From the NCBI GenBank assembly GCA_005888515.1, contig VAZR01000257.1, positions 1 to 9,403 of the forward strand: a DNA stretch of 9,403 nucleotides. Reading direction: 5' to 3'. The position numbers and the translations under genes are program-made. The notes under the pieces are model-generated. The model searched no databases. It was given only the letters and a program-made list of their open reading frames with translations, and was not told where the DNA came from. Each line of letters opens with the position of its first letter. Positions within the stretch are counted from its first letter, which is position 1. Source of the DNA: Alphaproteobacteria bacterium. Its GTDB lineage: Bacteria; Pseudomonadota; Alphaproteobacteria; ATCC43930; CGMCC-115725. Below are positions 1-5,806 of this stretch, in pieces.

Positions 1-57
1 CACGGTAATGCGCGGCTTAAGCTCGTGCTCGTCCTTCGGGATGCTGAGATTGATCAT
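1..57 (-). CDS. ftsZ: Cell division protein FtsZ, N-terminal 19 codons only (cut by window edge)
   Basis: FtsZ is the tubulin-like GTPase that polymerises into the cytokinetic ring on the inner face of the membrane. Only the start is present: an ATG at 57-55 opens a frame of exactly 19 codons running off the left edge, reading MINLSIPKDEHELKPRITV. The ELKPRITV stretch matches the segment that precedes the IGVGGAGGN GTP-binding loop in alphaproteobacterial FtsZ; the loop itself lies outside the window. A strong Shine-Dalgarno sequence sits 8 nt upstream. The position directly after ftsA is the standard dcw order. The identification rests on this short N-terminal match plus context, and nothing can be said about the rest of the protein. 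Confidence 0.87.
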   Translation of the reverse strand, partial: MINLSIPKDEHELKPRITV

Positions 58-65
58 TCTGTCCC

Positions 66-70
66 CCTCC
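66..70 (-). promoter_or_regulatory. Strong ribosome binding site of ftsZ
   Basis: On the minus strand GGAGG (extended to GGAGGGGG over 70-63) lies 8 nt before the ftsZ ATG. It is the best Shine-Dalgarno match in the window. This fits ftsZ, which is usually far more abundant than FtsA or FtsQ and here is not overlapped with its upstream gene, so it must recruit ribosomes on its own. Confidence 0.75.
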
Positions 71-87
71 GCGCCTGCTGATGCTGT

Positions 88-104
88 CCGGCCATGCAGG
101 CCGG
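88..104 (-). repeat. Perfect inverted repeat (hairpin) in the ftsZ leader
   Basis: The arms CCGGCC and GGCCGG pair over 6 bp around a 5-nt loop (TGCAT on the minus strand). All stem pairs are G-C, and the stem does not extend further outward except for a possible G-U pair beyond one mismatch. It ends 17 nt before the ftsZ Shine-Dalgarno. With no T-run after it, a terminator role is unlikely; an mRNA leader stem or a protein-binding dyad is possible. Its function is unknown. Confidence 0.5.
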
Positions 105-106
105 TT

Positions 107-131
107 CCCCCCCGGCTCTGCCCCACCCCCC
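107..131 (-). other. G-run cluster fitting a G-quadruplex motif in the ftsZ leader
   Basis: Read on the minus strand (the mRNA-like strand), this stretch is G6, T, G4, CAGAGCC, G7. Using three Gs per tract it satisfies the common pattern of four G-tracts with loops of 1 to 7 nt: GGG, loop TG, GGG, loop CAGAGCC, GGG, loop G, GGG. It therefore could fold in DNA or in the ftsZ leader RNA. Whether it folds in vivo is unknown; in GC-rich genomes such runs also arise by chance. Confidence 0.4.
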
Positions 132-205
132 AACGAGCGCAGAACCGATATTAGCCGCATTGCTATCAGGGAGGTACCCGCCGCGCGACAAAAATGACAC
201 GGGCT

Positions 206-1492
206 TCACAGATTTTCCCGCAGCCATTGCCCAACCCGGCCAAAGATACCGCCAGCCGGGAGTCGCGCCGGGTGCGGCGATTCGGCCCGCTCGGACATCG
301 CGAAGAGCAACAGCCCCGCCGCCGCCGAAAAGGCCGGGCCGTGCGTCGATTCGGCAAGCCCCTTGATGCGCGCCGGGCGGCCGATGCGAACCTGCTTGTC
401 GAGGATCAACCCGGCAAGCTCGCGTACGCCATGCAGCTGGCAGGCGCCGCCGGTCAACACCACCCGGCGGCCGGCGATCTTGTCGAACCCGCTCGCTTCG
501 AGCCGATTGCGCACCATCTCGAACGTCTCCTCAACGCGCGGCGCGATAATGCTGACCAGCAGGGATTTCGGCACATGGCTGACGTTGCCGTCATCTTCCT
601 CGCCGATCTGCGGCACCGCGATGGTCTCGCGATCATCGAGTGTCGAGGCGATCGCGCTGCCGAACAATGCCTTCAGGCGTTCGGCATGGGCCAAGGGCGT
701 CGACAAGCCGCGCGCGATATCATTGGTGACATGGCTGCCGCCGACCGGAACCGTGTCGGCGAACACCAGATTGCCGTCGAAAAAGACGCCGATCGTCGTC
801 GTGCCGCCGCCCATGTCGATGACGGTGACCCCGAGATCCCGCTCGTCCTCGACGAGGCAGGCCAGACCGGCGGCATAGGGGCTGACGACAAGCGCCTCGA
901 CTTCGAGATGCGAGCGCCCGATCGCCGCGGTGTGGTTGCGCACATTGGCGGCGGCGGCGGTCACGATGTGCATGTTGACGGCGAGCCGCTCGCCGGCCAT
1001 GCCGCGCGGATCGCGGATGCCGCGGCTCTCGTCGATCGAGAAGCCGACCGGGATCGAGTGGATGACCTGACGGTCGTCCGCCCCCCGCATGCGATAGCCG
1101 CGCTCCAGCACCTGACGCATATCGCTGTCGCTGATCTCGCGCCGCGCCACGTCGATCTCGGCCTTGACGATGCGCGACCCGGCGAAGCCGCCGGACAGGC
1201 TCACGACAACCCGCTCGATCTGCTCGCCAGCCATCTCTTCGGCGGCATGGACCGCGCTGCGAATCGAATGTCCGACGCCCTCGAGATCGACGATTGCGCC
1301 ACCGCGGACGCCGCGCGCGATCTGGTGGCCGATGCCGAGGATGCGCGGCGCTGCCTCGACCCGCGCGATAAAGCAGCACACCTTGGTCGAGCCGATGTCG
1401 AGCGCGGTAATCAGACTGCCGCGCGGGCGCACCGGGGCAATCCGCGCCGCCGCGGCGTGTCCGTTGATGGCGGCCGGGGGGCGCTGGCTCAC
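206..1492 (-). CDS. ftsA: Cell division protein FtsA, membrane anchor of the Z-ring
   Basis: FtsA is an actin-like ATPase that tethers FtsZ polymers to the inner membrane and recruits later divisome proteins. The 428-residue product has the family layout: a phosphate-1 loop ALDIGSTK (residues 30-37), the FtsA-specific SHMA/1C region (about 100-185, after the conserved SLSGG at 98-102), a phosphate-2 loop VIDMGGGTTTIGVF (224-237), an adenosine-binding segment LTGGACQLHGV (346-356), and a C-terminal amphipathic helix ending GRVGQWLRENL, the membrane-targeting sequence. Length is normal. The start is GTG at 1492-1490, overlapping the ftsQ stop as GTGA. An AGGG Shine-Dalgarno at 1504-1501, 8 nt away, supports it. 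About 25 residues precede the conserved core and are probably disordered. It is followed by a 148-bp gap and ftsZ. Confidence 0.97.
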   Translation of the reverse strand: MSQRPPAAINGHAAAARIAPVRPRGSLITALDIGSTKVCCFIARVEAAPRILGIGHQIARGVRGGAIVDLEGVGHSIRSAVHAAEEMAGEQIERVVVSLSGGFAGSRIVKAEIDVARREISDSDMRQVLERGYRMRGADDRQVIHSIPVGFSIDESRGIRDPRGMAGERLAVNMHIVTAAAANVRNHTAAIGRSHLEVEALVVSPYAAGLACLVEDERDLGVTVIDMGGGTTTIGVFFDGNLVFADTVPVGGSHVTNDIARGLSTPLAHAERLKALFGSAIASTLDDRETIAVPQIGEEDDGNVSHVPKSLLVSIIAPRVEETFEMVRNRLEASGFDKIAGRRVVLTGGACQLHGVRELAGLILDKQVRIGRPARIKGLAESTHGPAFSAAAGLLLFAMSERAESPHPARLPAGGIFGRVGQWLRENL

Positions 1493-2352
1493 GCCGGCTT
1501 CCCTGACGAGTGCGCCTTTCTGGCGGGCGTCGTTTCGCGAACCGGCGCGGCGTTGACGCGCAGCACCAGGCGGTCGGGCAATCGCAGATCGACGGTCTGT
1601 ACATCACGCTTCAACAGGGTGCTGGCTCGTTCCAACTGAGCGAGCCGGCTCCAGGCAGCCTCGGCGTTTTCTTCGGGCAGCAGCACGTCGATGACATCGT
1701 CGATGCGCAAATTCCAGCGGCGGCCGCCGACTCGCACCGCCGCCGTGACGCGCGCGGCGAGCTCCGGTTCGTTCGCCAGCGTGTCGATCAGCATACCGGC
1801 ATTCGCCGCAGCATCATCGCCGACGACGATCGGCAGACGGGCGAATCGGCTCAGATCCTCGACCGGGATCACCGCGCCCTCGCGGTCGATCAGCTGCTGT
1901 AGGCCGCCATGCTGCCACACCGCCAAAGGGCGGCGCTCGATCAGCCGCACAAAGAGCGTTCCCGGCAGGCGGCGTTCGATTGTCGCGGACCGCACCCAGG
2001 GCAGTTTTTCGAGCTGTTCCTTCGCGCGAGTGGGGCTGACCGACAGGATCGGCGTGCCGCGCGCGGCGGTCAGCGCGGCTACGACCGTGGCTGCATCCGT
2101 CGTCTCGCGACCCTCGACCTCGATATCCGTCACGACGAGGCCGAAGGCCGCGGTCGCGGCGACGAATTGGTCGAAAGATTGTGCAAGGAGCGCCTGTCCG
2201 ACCGCCGTACGGCTCGCGATCACTCCGCCATAGCCGCTGATAACCACGATCACCAGCAGGGACCATAACAGCGCGTGCCGCACGTGGCGGGGCAAGCGCC
2301 GGCGGCGCGGCGGGGCTGGCGGCGCTTTCCCCCTTCCCCCGGATTGCTTCAT
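1489..2352 (-). CDS. ftsQ: Cell division protein FtsQ (DivIB), bitopic divisome linker
   Basis: FtsQ connects early cytoplasmic division proteins to the periplasmic septal synthases through FtsB and FtsL. The 287-residue product shows the expected topology: a short cytoplasmic tail rich in Arg and Pro (1-26, including RRRR at 16-19), one membrane segment (about 27-46), a POTRA domain (about 72-140, starting near VTDIEVEG and containing LPWVRSATIERRLPGTL), then the beta-rich FtsQ domain with DREGAVIP and a WNLRIDD-type strand, and a Pro/Lys-rich C-terminal tail. The tail is outside the conserved core. The ATG at 2352 overlaps the murB stop (ATGA). A GAGGA Shine-Dalgarno at 2361-2357 lies only 4 nt before it. 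The gene directly follows murB; the ddl gene often found between them is missing. Confidence 0.95.
   Translation of the reverse strand: MKQSGGRGKAPPAPPRRRRLPRHVRHALLWSLLVIVVISGYGGVIASRTAVGQALLAQSFDQFVAATAAFGLVVTDIEVEGRETTDAATVVAALTAARGTPILSVSPTRAKEQLEKLPWVRSATIERRLPGTLFVRLIERRPLAVWQHGGLQQLIDREGAVIPVEDLSRFARLPIVVGDDAAANAGMLIDTLANEPELAARVTAAVRVGGRRWNLRIDDVIDVLLPEENAEAAWSRLAQLERASTLLKRDVQTVDLRLPDRLVLRVNAAPVRETTPARKAHSSGKPA
1501..1504 (-). promoter_or_regulatory. Ribosome binding site that supports the GTG start of ftsA
   Basis: AGGG (in the context CAGGGAAG) lies 8 nt before the GTG at 1492, inside the end of ftsQ. Together with the GTGA overlap it favours this GTG over a later start nearer the conserved ALDIGSTK loop. 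Confidence 0.55.
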
Positions 2353-3323
2353 CCGGTCCTCGCCGCGGCGGTCAGTTCGCCCTCGGTGATCGGCTCGACC
2401 CCGGCGATCGGCCGCCCGATGCGGCGTATCTCCCAGTTAAGCGTGACACCGAAGCGCTCGCGGACGCGGCGCCGTACCTCCTCGCCGAGCCCCTCGATAT
2501 CGGCGGCGGTCGCGTTGCCGGTGTTGATCAGAAAATTGGTGTGCTTTTCCGACACCATCGCCTCGCCGCGGGTCAGACCGCGGCAGCCAGCCTCGTCGAT
2601 CAGCTTCCACGCCTGGTGTCCTGGCGGGTTGGCGAAGGTCGAGCCGCCGGTGCGCGCCCGGATCGGCTGCGAGGCCTCGCGCGCCGCCCGGATCTCGGTC
2701 ATGCGCTTGCCGATCTCCGCCGGGTCGGCGACCGCGCCCTGGAACCGCGCGCGGACAAAAATCCAGTCCGGATCGACATCGCTATGACGATAGGACAGCC
2801 CCATCTCGGCCGGTGTTACCGTGTGCAGCTCGCCGCTGCGGTCGAGCGCATCAGCCGAGATCAGCGCGTCCTTGAACTCGCGGCCATAGGCGCCGGCATT
2901 GGTCCGAAAGCCGCCGCCGATCGTGCCGGGGATGCCGGACAGGAATTCGAGTTCGGCGATGCCCGCTTCGGCGGCGGTCAGCGCGACATTGAGATCGAGC
3001 GCTCCGGCGCCGGTCTCGACAGTGTCGCCATCGGGCACGATGTCGACGAAACCGCAGCCGAGGCCGATCGTGACGCCGGGGATGCCGCCATCGCGCACCA
3101 GCAGGTTCGAGCCGACGCCGATCACGGTCACCGGAACATCTGGCGGCAGCGCGGCGAGAAATCCGGCGAGATCTTCGAGGTCGGCGGGGCGGAACAATGC
3201 CTCGGCCGGACCGCCGACGCGGAACCAGGTCATCGGGCCGACCGGCGCATTCGCGGTCAGCCGGCCGCGGACCGGCGGCAGTCGCCGAATAAGGCCGCTG
3301 CCGCTGTCGCCTGGCGTGGTCAT
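2349..3323 (-). CDS. murB: UDP-N-acetylenolpyruvoylglucosamine reductase MurB
   Basis: MurB is the FAD-dependent cytoplasmic enzyme that reduces UDP-GlcNAc-enolpyruvate to UDP-MurNAc with NADPH, the second committed step of peptidoglycan precursor synthesis. The 324-residue product shows FAD-binding elements TWFRVGGPAE (32-41) and VGSNLLVRDGG (70-80), SGIPGTIGG (129-137), the YRHS motif with the substrate-binding Arg (Y178-R179), the GGSTFANP motif with the proton-donor Ser (S228), SEKHTNFLIN (258-267), and NWEIRRIG with the conserved C-terminal Glu (E298). The compact architecture fits type II MurB. A small oddity is RTN at 140-142, where Arg-Met-Asn is usual. The ATG at 3323 overlaps the murC stop (ATGA), with GGAG 9 nt upstream. 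It is intact even though murC upstream is broken. Confidence 0.96.
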   Translation of the reverse strand: MTTPGDSGSGLIRRLPPVRGRLTANAPVGPMTWFRVGGPAEALFRPADLEDLAGFLAALPPDVPVTVIGVGSNLLVRDGGIPGVTIGLGCGFVDIVPDGDTVETGAGALDLNVALTAAEAGIAELEFLSGIPGTIGGGFRTNAGAYGREFKDALISADALDRSGELHTVTPAEMGLSYRHSDVDPDWIFVRARFQGAVADPAEIGKRMTEIRAAREASQPIRARTGGSTFANPPGHQAWKLIDEAGCRGLTRGEAMVSEKHTNFLINTGNATAADIEGLGEEVRRRVRERFGVTLNWEIRRIGRPIAGVEPITEGELTAAARTG

Positions 3324-4676
3324 GCGACGCGGCTCCGGCCATCGAGCTGCGCCAGCTCGTCCGGCAGGTTATTGGCCCAATAGGTGATCGATCCGGCGCC
3401 GAGGCAGACCACCATGTCGCCGGCCTGTGCGAGATTGCGGATGGTCGGCGCAAGCTCGTCCGGGCCGGGGAGCGCGCGGGCGTTCCGGTGGCCGTGCGCG
3501 CTGAGGCCGGCGACCAGCGCATCGCGATCGGCACCGGGTATCGGCGCCTCGCCGGCGGGGTAGACATCGGCGACCAGCACAATGTCGGCATCGTTGAAGC
3601 AGGTGCAAAACCCGTCGAATAAATCGTGCAAACGCGTATAGCGATGCGGTTGTACGACCGCGATCACGCGGCCCGTCACGATGGACCGCGCGGCTTTCAG
3701 CACCGCCGCGATCTCGACCGGGTGATGCCCGTAATCGTCGATGATCGGGACACCGCTCCACTCGCCGGTCTTGGTGAAGCGGCGTTTGACGCCGGAAAAA
3801 TTGCGCAGCGTGTCGCGCACGACCGCGTCGGCGAGGCCCAACTCCGCCGCGATCGCGACCGCCGCCAACGAATTCTGCACATTATGGTCGCCGAACATCG
3901 GCAACAGCAGATCCGGGATCGTTCGCTCGGCGCCGCTGGTGCGCTCGGTGATCACCGCATCGAAATGGCTGCCTTCACCAGCCACGCGGATGTTGGTGGC
4001 GCGAATGTCGGCCTGCGGGCTCAGGCCGTAGGTCAGGATGCGCCGGTCGACCATCTTCGCGACCATGCCTTGCACGACCGGGTGATCGATGCACAGCACC
4101 GCGAAACCGTAAAACGGAATGCTGCCGACAAAGGTCTCGAAAGCCTGACGCCGGCAGCCGGGTAAAGGTGCCGTCACTCTCATCGGCCTCGACGACCATC
4201 CAATCGCCGGCGCCGAGCCTGGTGTTGGTACCGTAGGCGTTGATGATGCCGCCATTGATTACCGTCGGATCGAGCCCGCCGGTTTCCAAGAGGGCGCCGA
4301 TTATCGAGGTCGTCGTCGTCTTGCCATGCGTGCCGGCGATCGCGATCGACCATTTCAATCGCATCAGCTCGGCCAGCATCTCGGCGCGCCGCACCACCGG
4401 CACGCGCCGCGCCCGCGCCGCGACGACTTCGGGATTATCGGGCTTGACCGCCGAGGACACGACGACGACCTCGGCGGCATCGAGATTTTCCGCGCGATGG
4501 CCGATCGCGACGCGAATGCCGAGTTCAGCGAGCCGCTTTGTATTGGCGCTCTCGGCGAGATCGCTGCCCTGCACCTGGTAACCGAGATTGTGCAGGACCT
4601 CGGCGATGCCGCTCATGCCGATGCCGCCGATCCCGACGAAATGCAAGGGGCCGATTGATCCAGGCAGTGACCTCAT
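3320..4676 (-). pseudogene. murC: UDP-N-acetylmuramate--L-alanine ligase MurC, disrupted by an internal deletion and frameshift
   Basis: MurC is the ATP-dependent ligase that adds L-Ala to UDP-MurNAc. The gene reads in two frames. The 5' part (4676 to about 4149, 176 codons) has the Rossmann motif GIGGIGMSG (15-23), the ATP loop AGTHGKTTTTS (114-124) and EADESDGTFTRLPA (163-176). It then falls out of frame and stops at 3977-3975. The remainder (about 4147 to 3320, 275 codons) begins QAFETFVGSIPFYG and carries GDHNVQNSLAA, DDYGHHPVEI and QPHRYTR. Between LPA and QAF the family has about 23 residues including TNIDPEHLDHYG, so about 68 bp are missing. 176 + 23 + 275 gives 474, a normal MurC length. 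Both halves are otherwise well conserved, so the lesion is recent or artefactual. The ATG overlaps the murG stop; the TGA overlaps the murB start. Confidence 0.9.
4145..4151 (-). other. Deletion junction in murC
   Basis: The upstream frame supplies CTG CCG GCG (Leu-Pro-Ala, 4157-4149) and the downstream frame resumes at CAG (Gln, 4147-4145), with a single T at 4148 between them. Restoring about 23 codons needs 69 nt, of which only this one is present, giving an estimated loss of 68 bp; 68 is not a multiple of 3, which explains the frame change. The exact breakpoints cannot be fixed without a homologue. No insertion sequence or long repeat is visible at the junction. Confidence 0.75.
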
Positions 4677-5806
4677 GCCGCGTACCTGTTCTTCGCGCCA
4701 TCGCGCTGCGGCATCAACGCGAATACCAATGCCGCCAGCCGTTCGGCGGCGTCATCGCGGCCGAGATGGCGCGCCTGTGCGGCGGCATGGCTGAGCCGCG
4801 CGGCATCGCCGAGCAGTTCGGCGAGTCGTTGGCTCAACAGTGGCGGAGTCAGCGAGGATTGCGCGATTGCCCAGCCGGCGCCCGAATCGGCAAAGGCGCG
4901 GGCGTTGGCCGCCTGATGGTCATCGGTCGCGTACGGATACGGCACCAGCAATGCCGGACGGCCGGTCGCGGCCAGTTCGGCGATTGTCGAGGCGCCGGAG
5001 CGGCAAATCACCAGATGAGCGCGCGCCAGACGCGCCGGCACATCGTTGAAGAAAGTCTCGATCTCGGCGGCGATCCCACTGGCTTGCAGCTCGGCCGTCA
5101 CGCGGTCGCGATCCTCGGGACGTGCCTGCTGACTGACACGCAACGCGCCGCGCAATTCCGCCGGCAGCGCGGCGAGGGCAGACGGCACGATGTCGGAAAA
5201 GATCCGCGCCCCCTGGCTGCCGCCGAGGATCAGCAGCTCGATTGGCCGGCCCGGTTCGGGCGGGAGGTAGCCGGTTTGTCCGACGGCGAGGATCGTCGGT
5301 CGGACCGGGTTGCCGGTATGAACGATGCGGACGCGGTCGGCGGGCCGCAAGCCGGCGATCTCGGCAAAGCCGGTGGCGATCCGGCCCACACGAGATGCCA
5401 ACAAACGGTTGGCGCGGCCGAGGACCGCGTTCTGCTCGTGGATGATGGTCGGCAATCCGAGCTGGGCTGCGGCGAGCATCGTCGGTACCGAGACATAGCC
5501 GCCAAAGCCGATGACCACATCCGGCGCGAGGCGGCGCAGCCACCGCCGCGCCTGCACGATGCCGACCGCCATCTCGGCGACGCCGTAAGCGATGCGCAGC
5601 GGGCCGCCGCCAAACCGCCCGGCGCGCACCTGGCACACCGCGACCCCAGGCACTTTCTCGGCAAAGGCATCGGCGCGCCTGTCAGTCGCCAGATGCACCG
5701 CGCCGCCCTGGCGGACCAGCTCACGCGCGAGCGCCTCGGCCGGAAACAGATGCCCGCCGGTGCCGCCGGCGGCCAGCACGAAAGTAGGTCCGGGCGCGGC
5801 GCTCAC
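4673..5806 (-). CDS. murG: Lipid II synthase MurG (UDP-GlcNAc:lipid I GlcNAc transferase)
   Basis: MurG is a GT-B glycosyltransferase (family GT28) on the cytoplasmic face of the membrane that adds GlcNAc to lipid I to make lipid II. The 377-residue product has the N-terminal G-loop AAGGTGGHLFPA (12-23), the IGFGGYVS segment, HEQNAVLGRANRLL, and in the C-terminal donor-binding domain GGSQGA, CRSGASTIAEL and PYPYATDDHQAANA, the last two forming the UDP-GlcNAc site. Length is slightly above typical, with a short polar C-terminal tail. The start is GTG at 5806-5804, overlapping the ftsW stop as GTGA and backed by a GGGAG Shine-Dalgarno. The stop overlaps the murC ATG. Confidence 0.97.
   Translation of the reverse strand: MSAAPGPTFVLAAGGTGGHLFPAEALARELVRQGGAVHLATDRRADAFAEKVPGVAVCQVRAGRFGGGPLRIAYGVAEMAVGIVQARRWLRRLAPDVVIGFGGYVSVPTMLAAAQLGLPTIIHEQNAVLGRANRLLASRVGRIATGFAEIAGLRPADRVRIVHTGNPVRPTILAVGQTGYLPPEPGRPIELLILGGSQGARIFSDIVPSALAALPAELRGALRVSQQARPEDRDRVTAELQASGIAAEIETFFNDVPARLARAHLVICRSGASTIAELAATGRPALLVPYPYATDDHQAANARAFADSGAGWAIAQSSLTPPLLSQRLAELLGDAARLSHAAAQARHLGRDDAAERLAALVFALMPQRDGAKNRYAA

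Larger units (their letters stand above)
58..205 (-). other. ftsA-ftsZ intergenic leader (148 bp), the only sizeable non-coding gap
   Basis: This gap separates the ftsA stop (208-206) from the ftsZ ATG. In the direction of transcription it holds an AT-leaning patch with TAATAT at 153-148, then a run of G tracts (131-107), a GC hairpin (104-88) and the ftsZ Shine-Dalgarno (70-66). TAATAT resembles a -10 element, but none of the hexamers 16 to 18 bp upstream resembles TTGACA, so a promoter is possible but not shown. There is no U-tract after the hairpin, so it does not look like an intrinsic terminator. No convincing small ORF was seen. A dedicated promoter or leader control of ftsZ in this gap is an inference from its length compared with the overlapping genes upstream. 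Confidence 0.6.

Noticed and set aside
88..104. Intrinsic terminator after ftsA
   Set aside because: The hairpin is GC-rich but has no T-run after it in the direction of transcription, and it lies close to the ftsZ start.
148..176. Sigma-70-type promoter for ftsZ using TAATAT as -10
   Set aside because: No hexamer at 16 to 18 bp upstream resembles TTGACA; kept only as a possibility in the intergenic entry.
720..1607. Second minus-strand frame (295 codons) over ftsA and ftsQ
   Set aside because: Out of frame with both verified genes, very Arg-rich, no domain; a shadow frame.
194..1639. Long plus-strand open frame (481 codons) opposite ftsA
   Set aside because: It lies antisense to a complete, motif-verified FtsA. 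Its composition (rich in Arg, Ala, Asp, Gly) is what the reverse strand of a GC-rich gene gives; no recognisable domain.
3975..4255. Programmed frameshift in murC
   Set aside because: The two frames do not simply join: about 23 conserved residues are missing, which a ribosomal shift could not supply, and no slippery run is seen at the junction.
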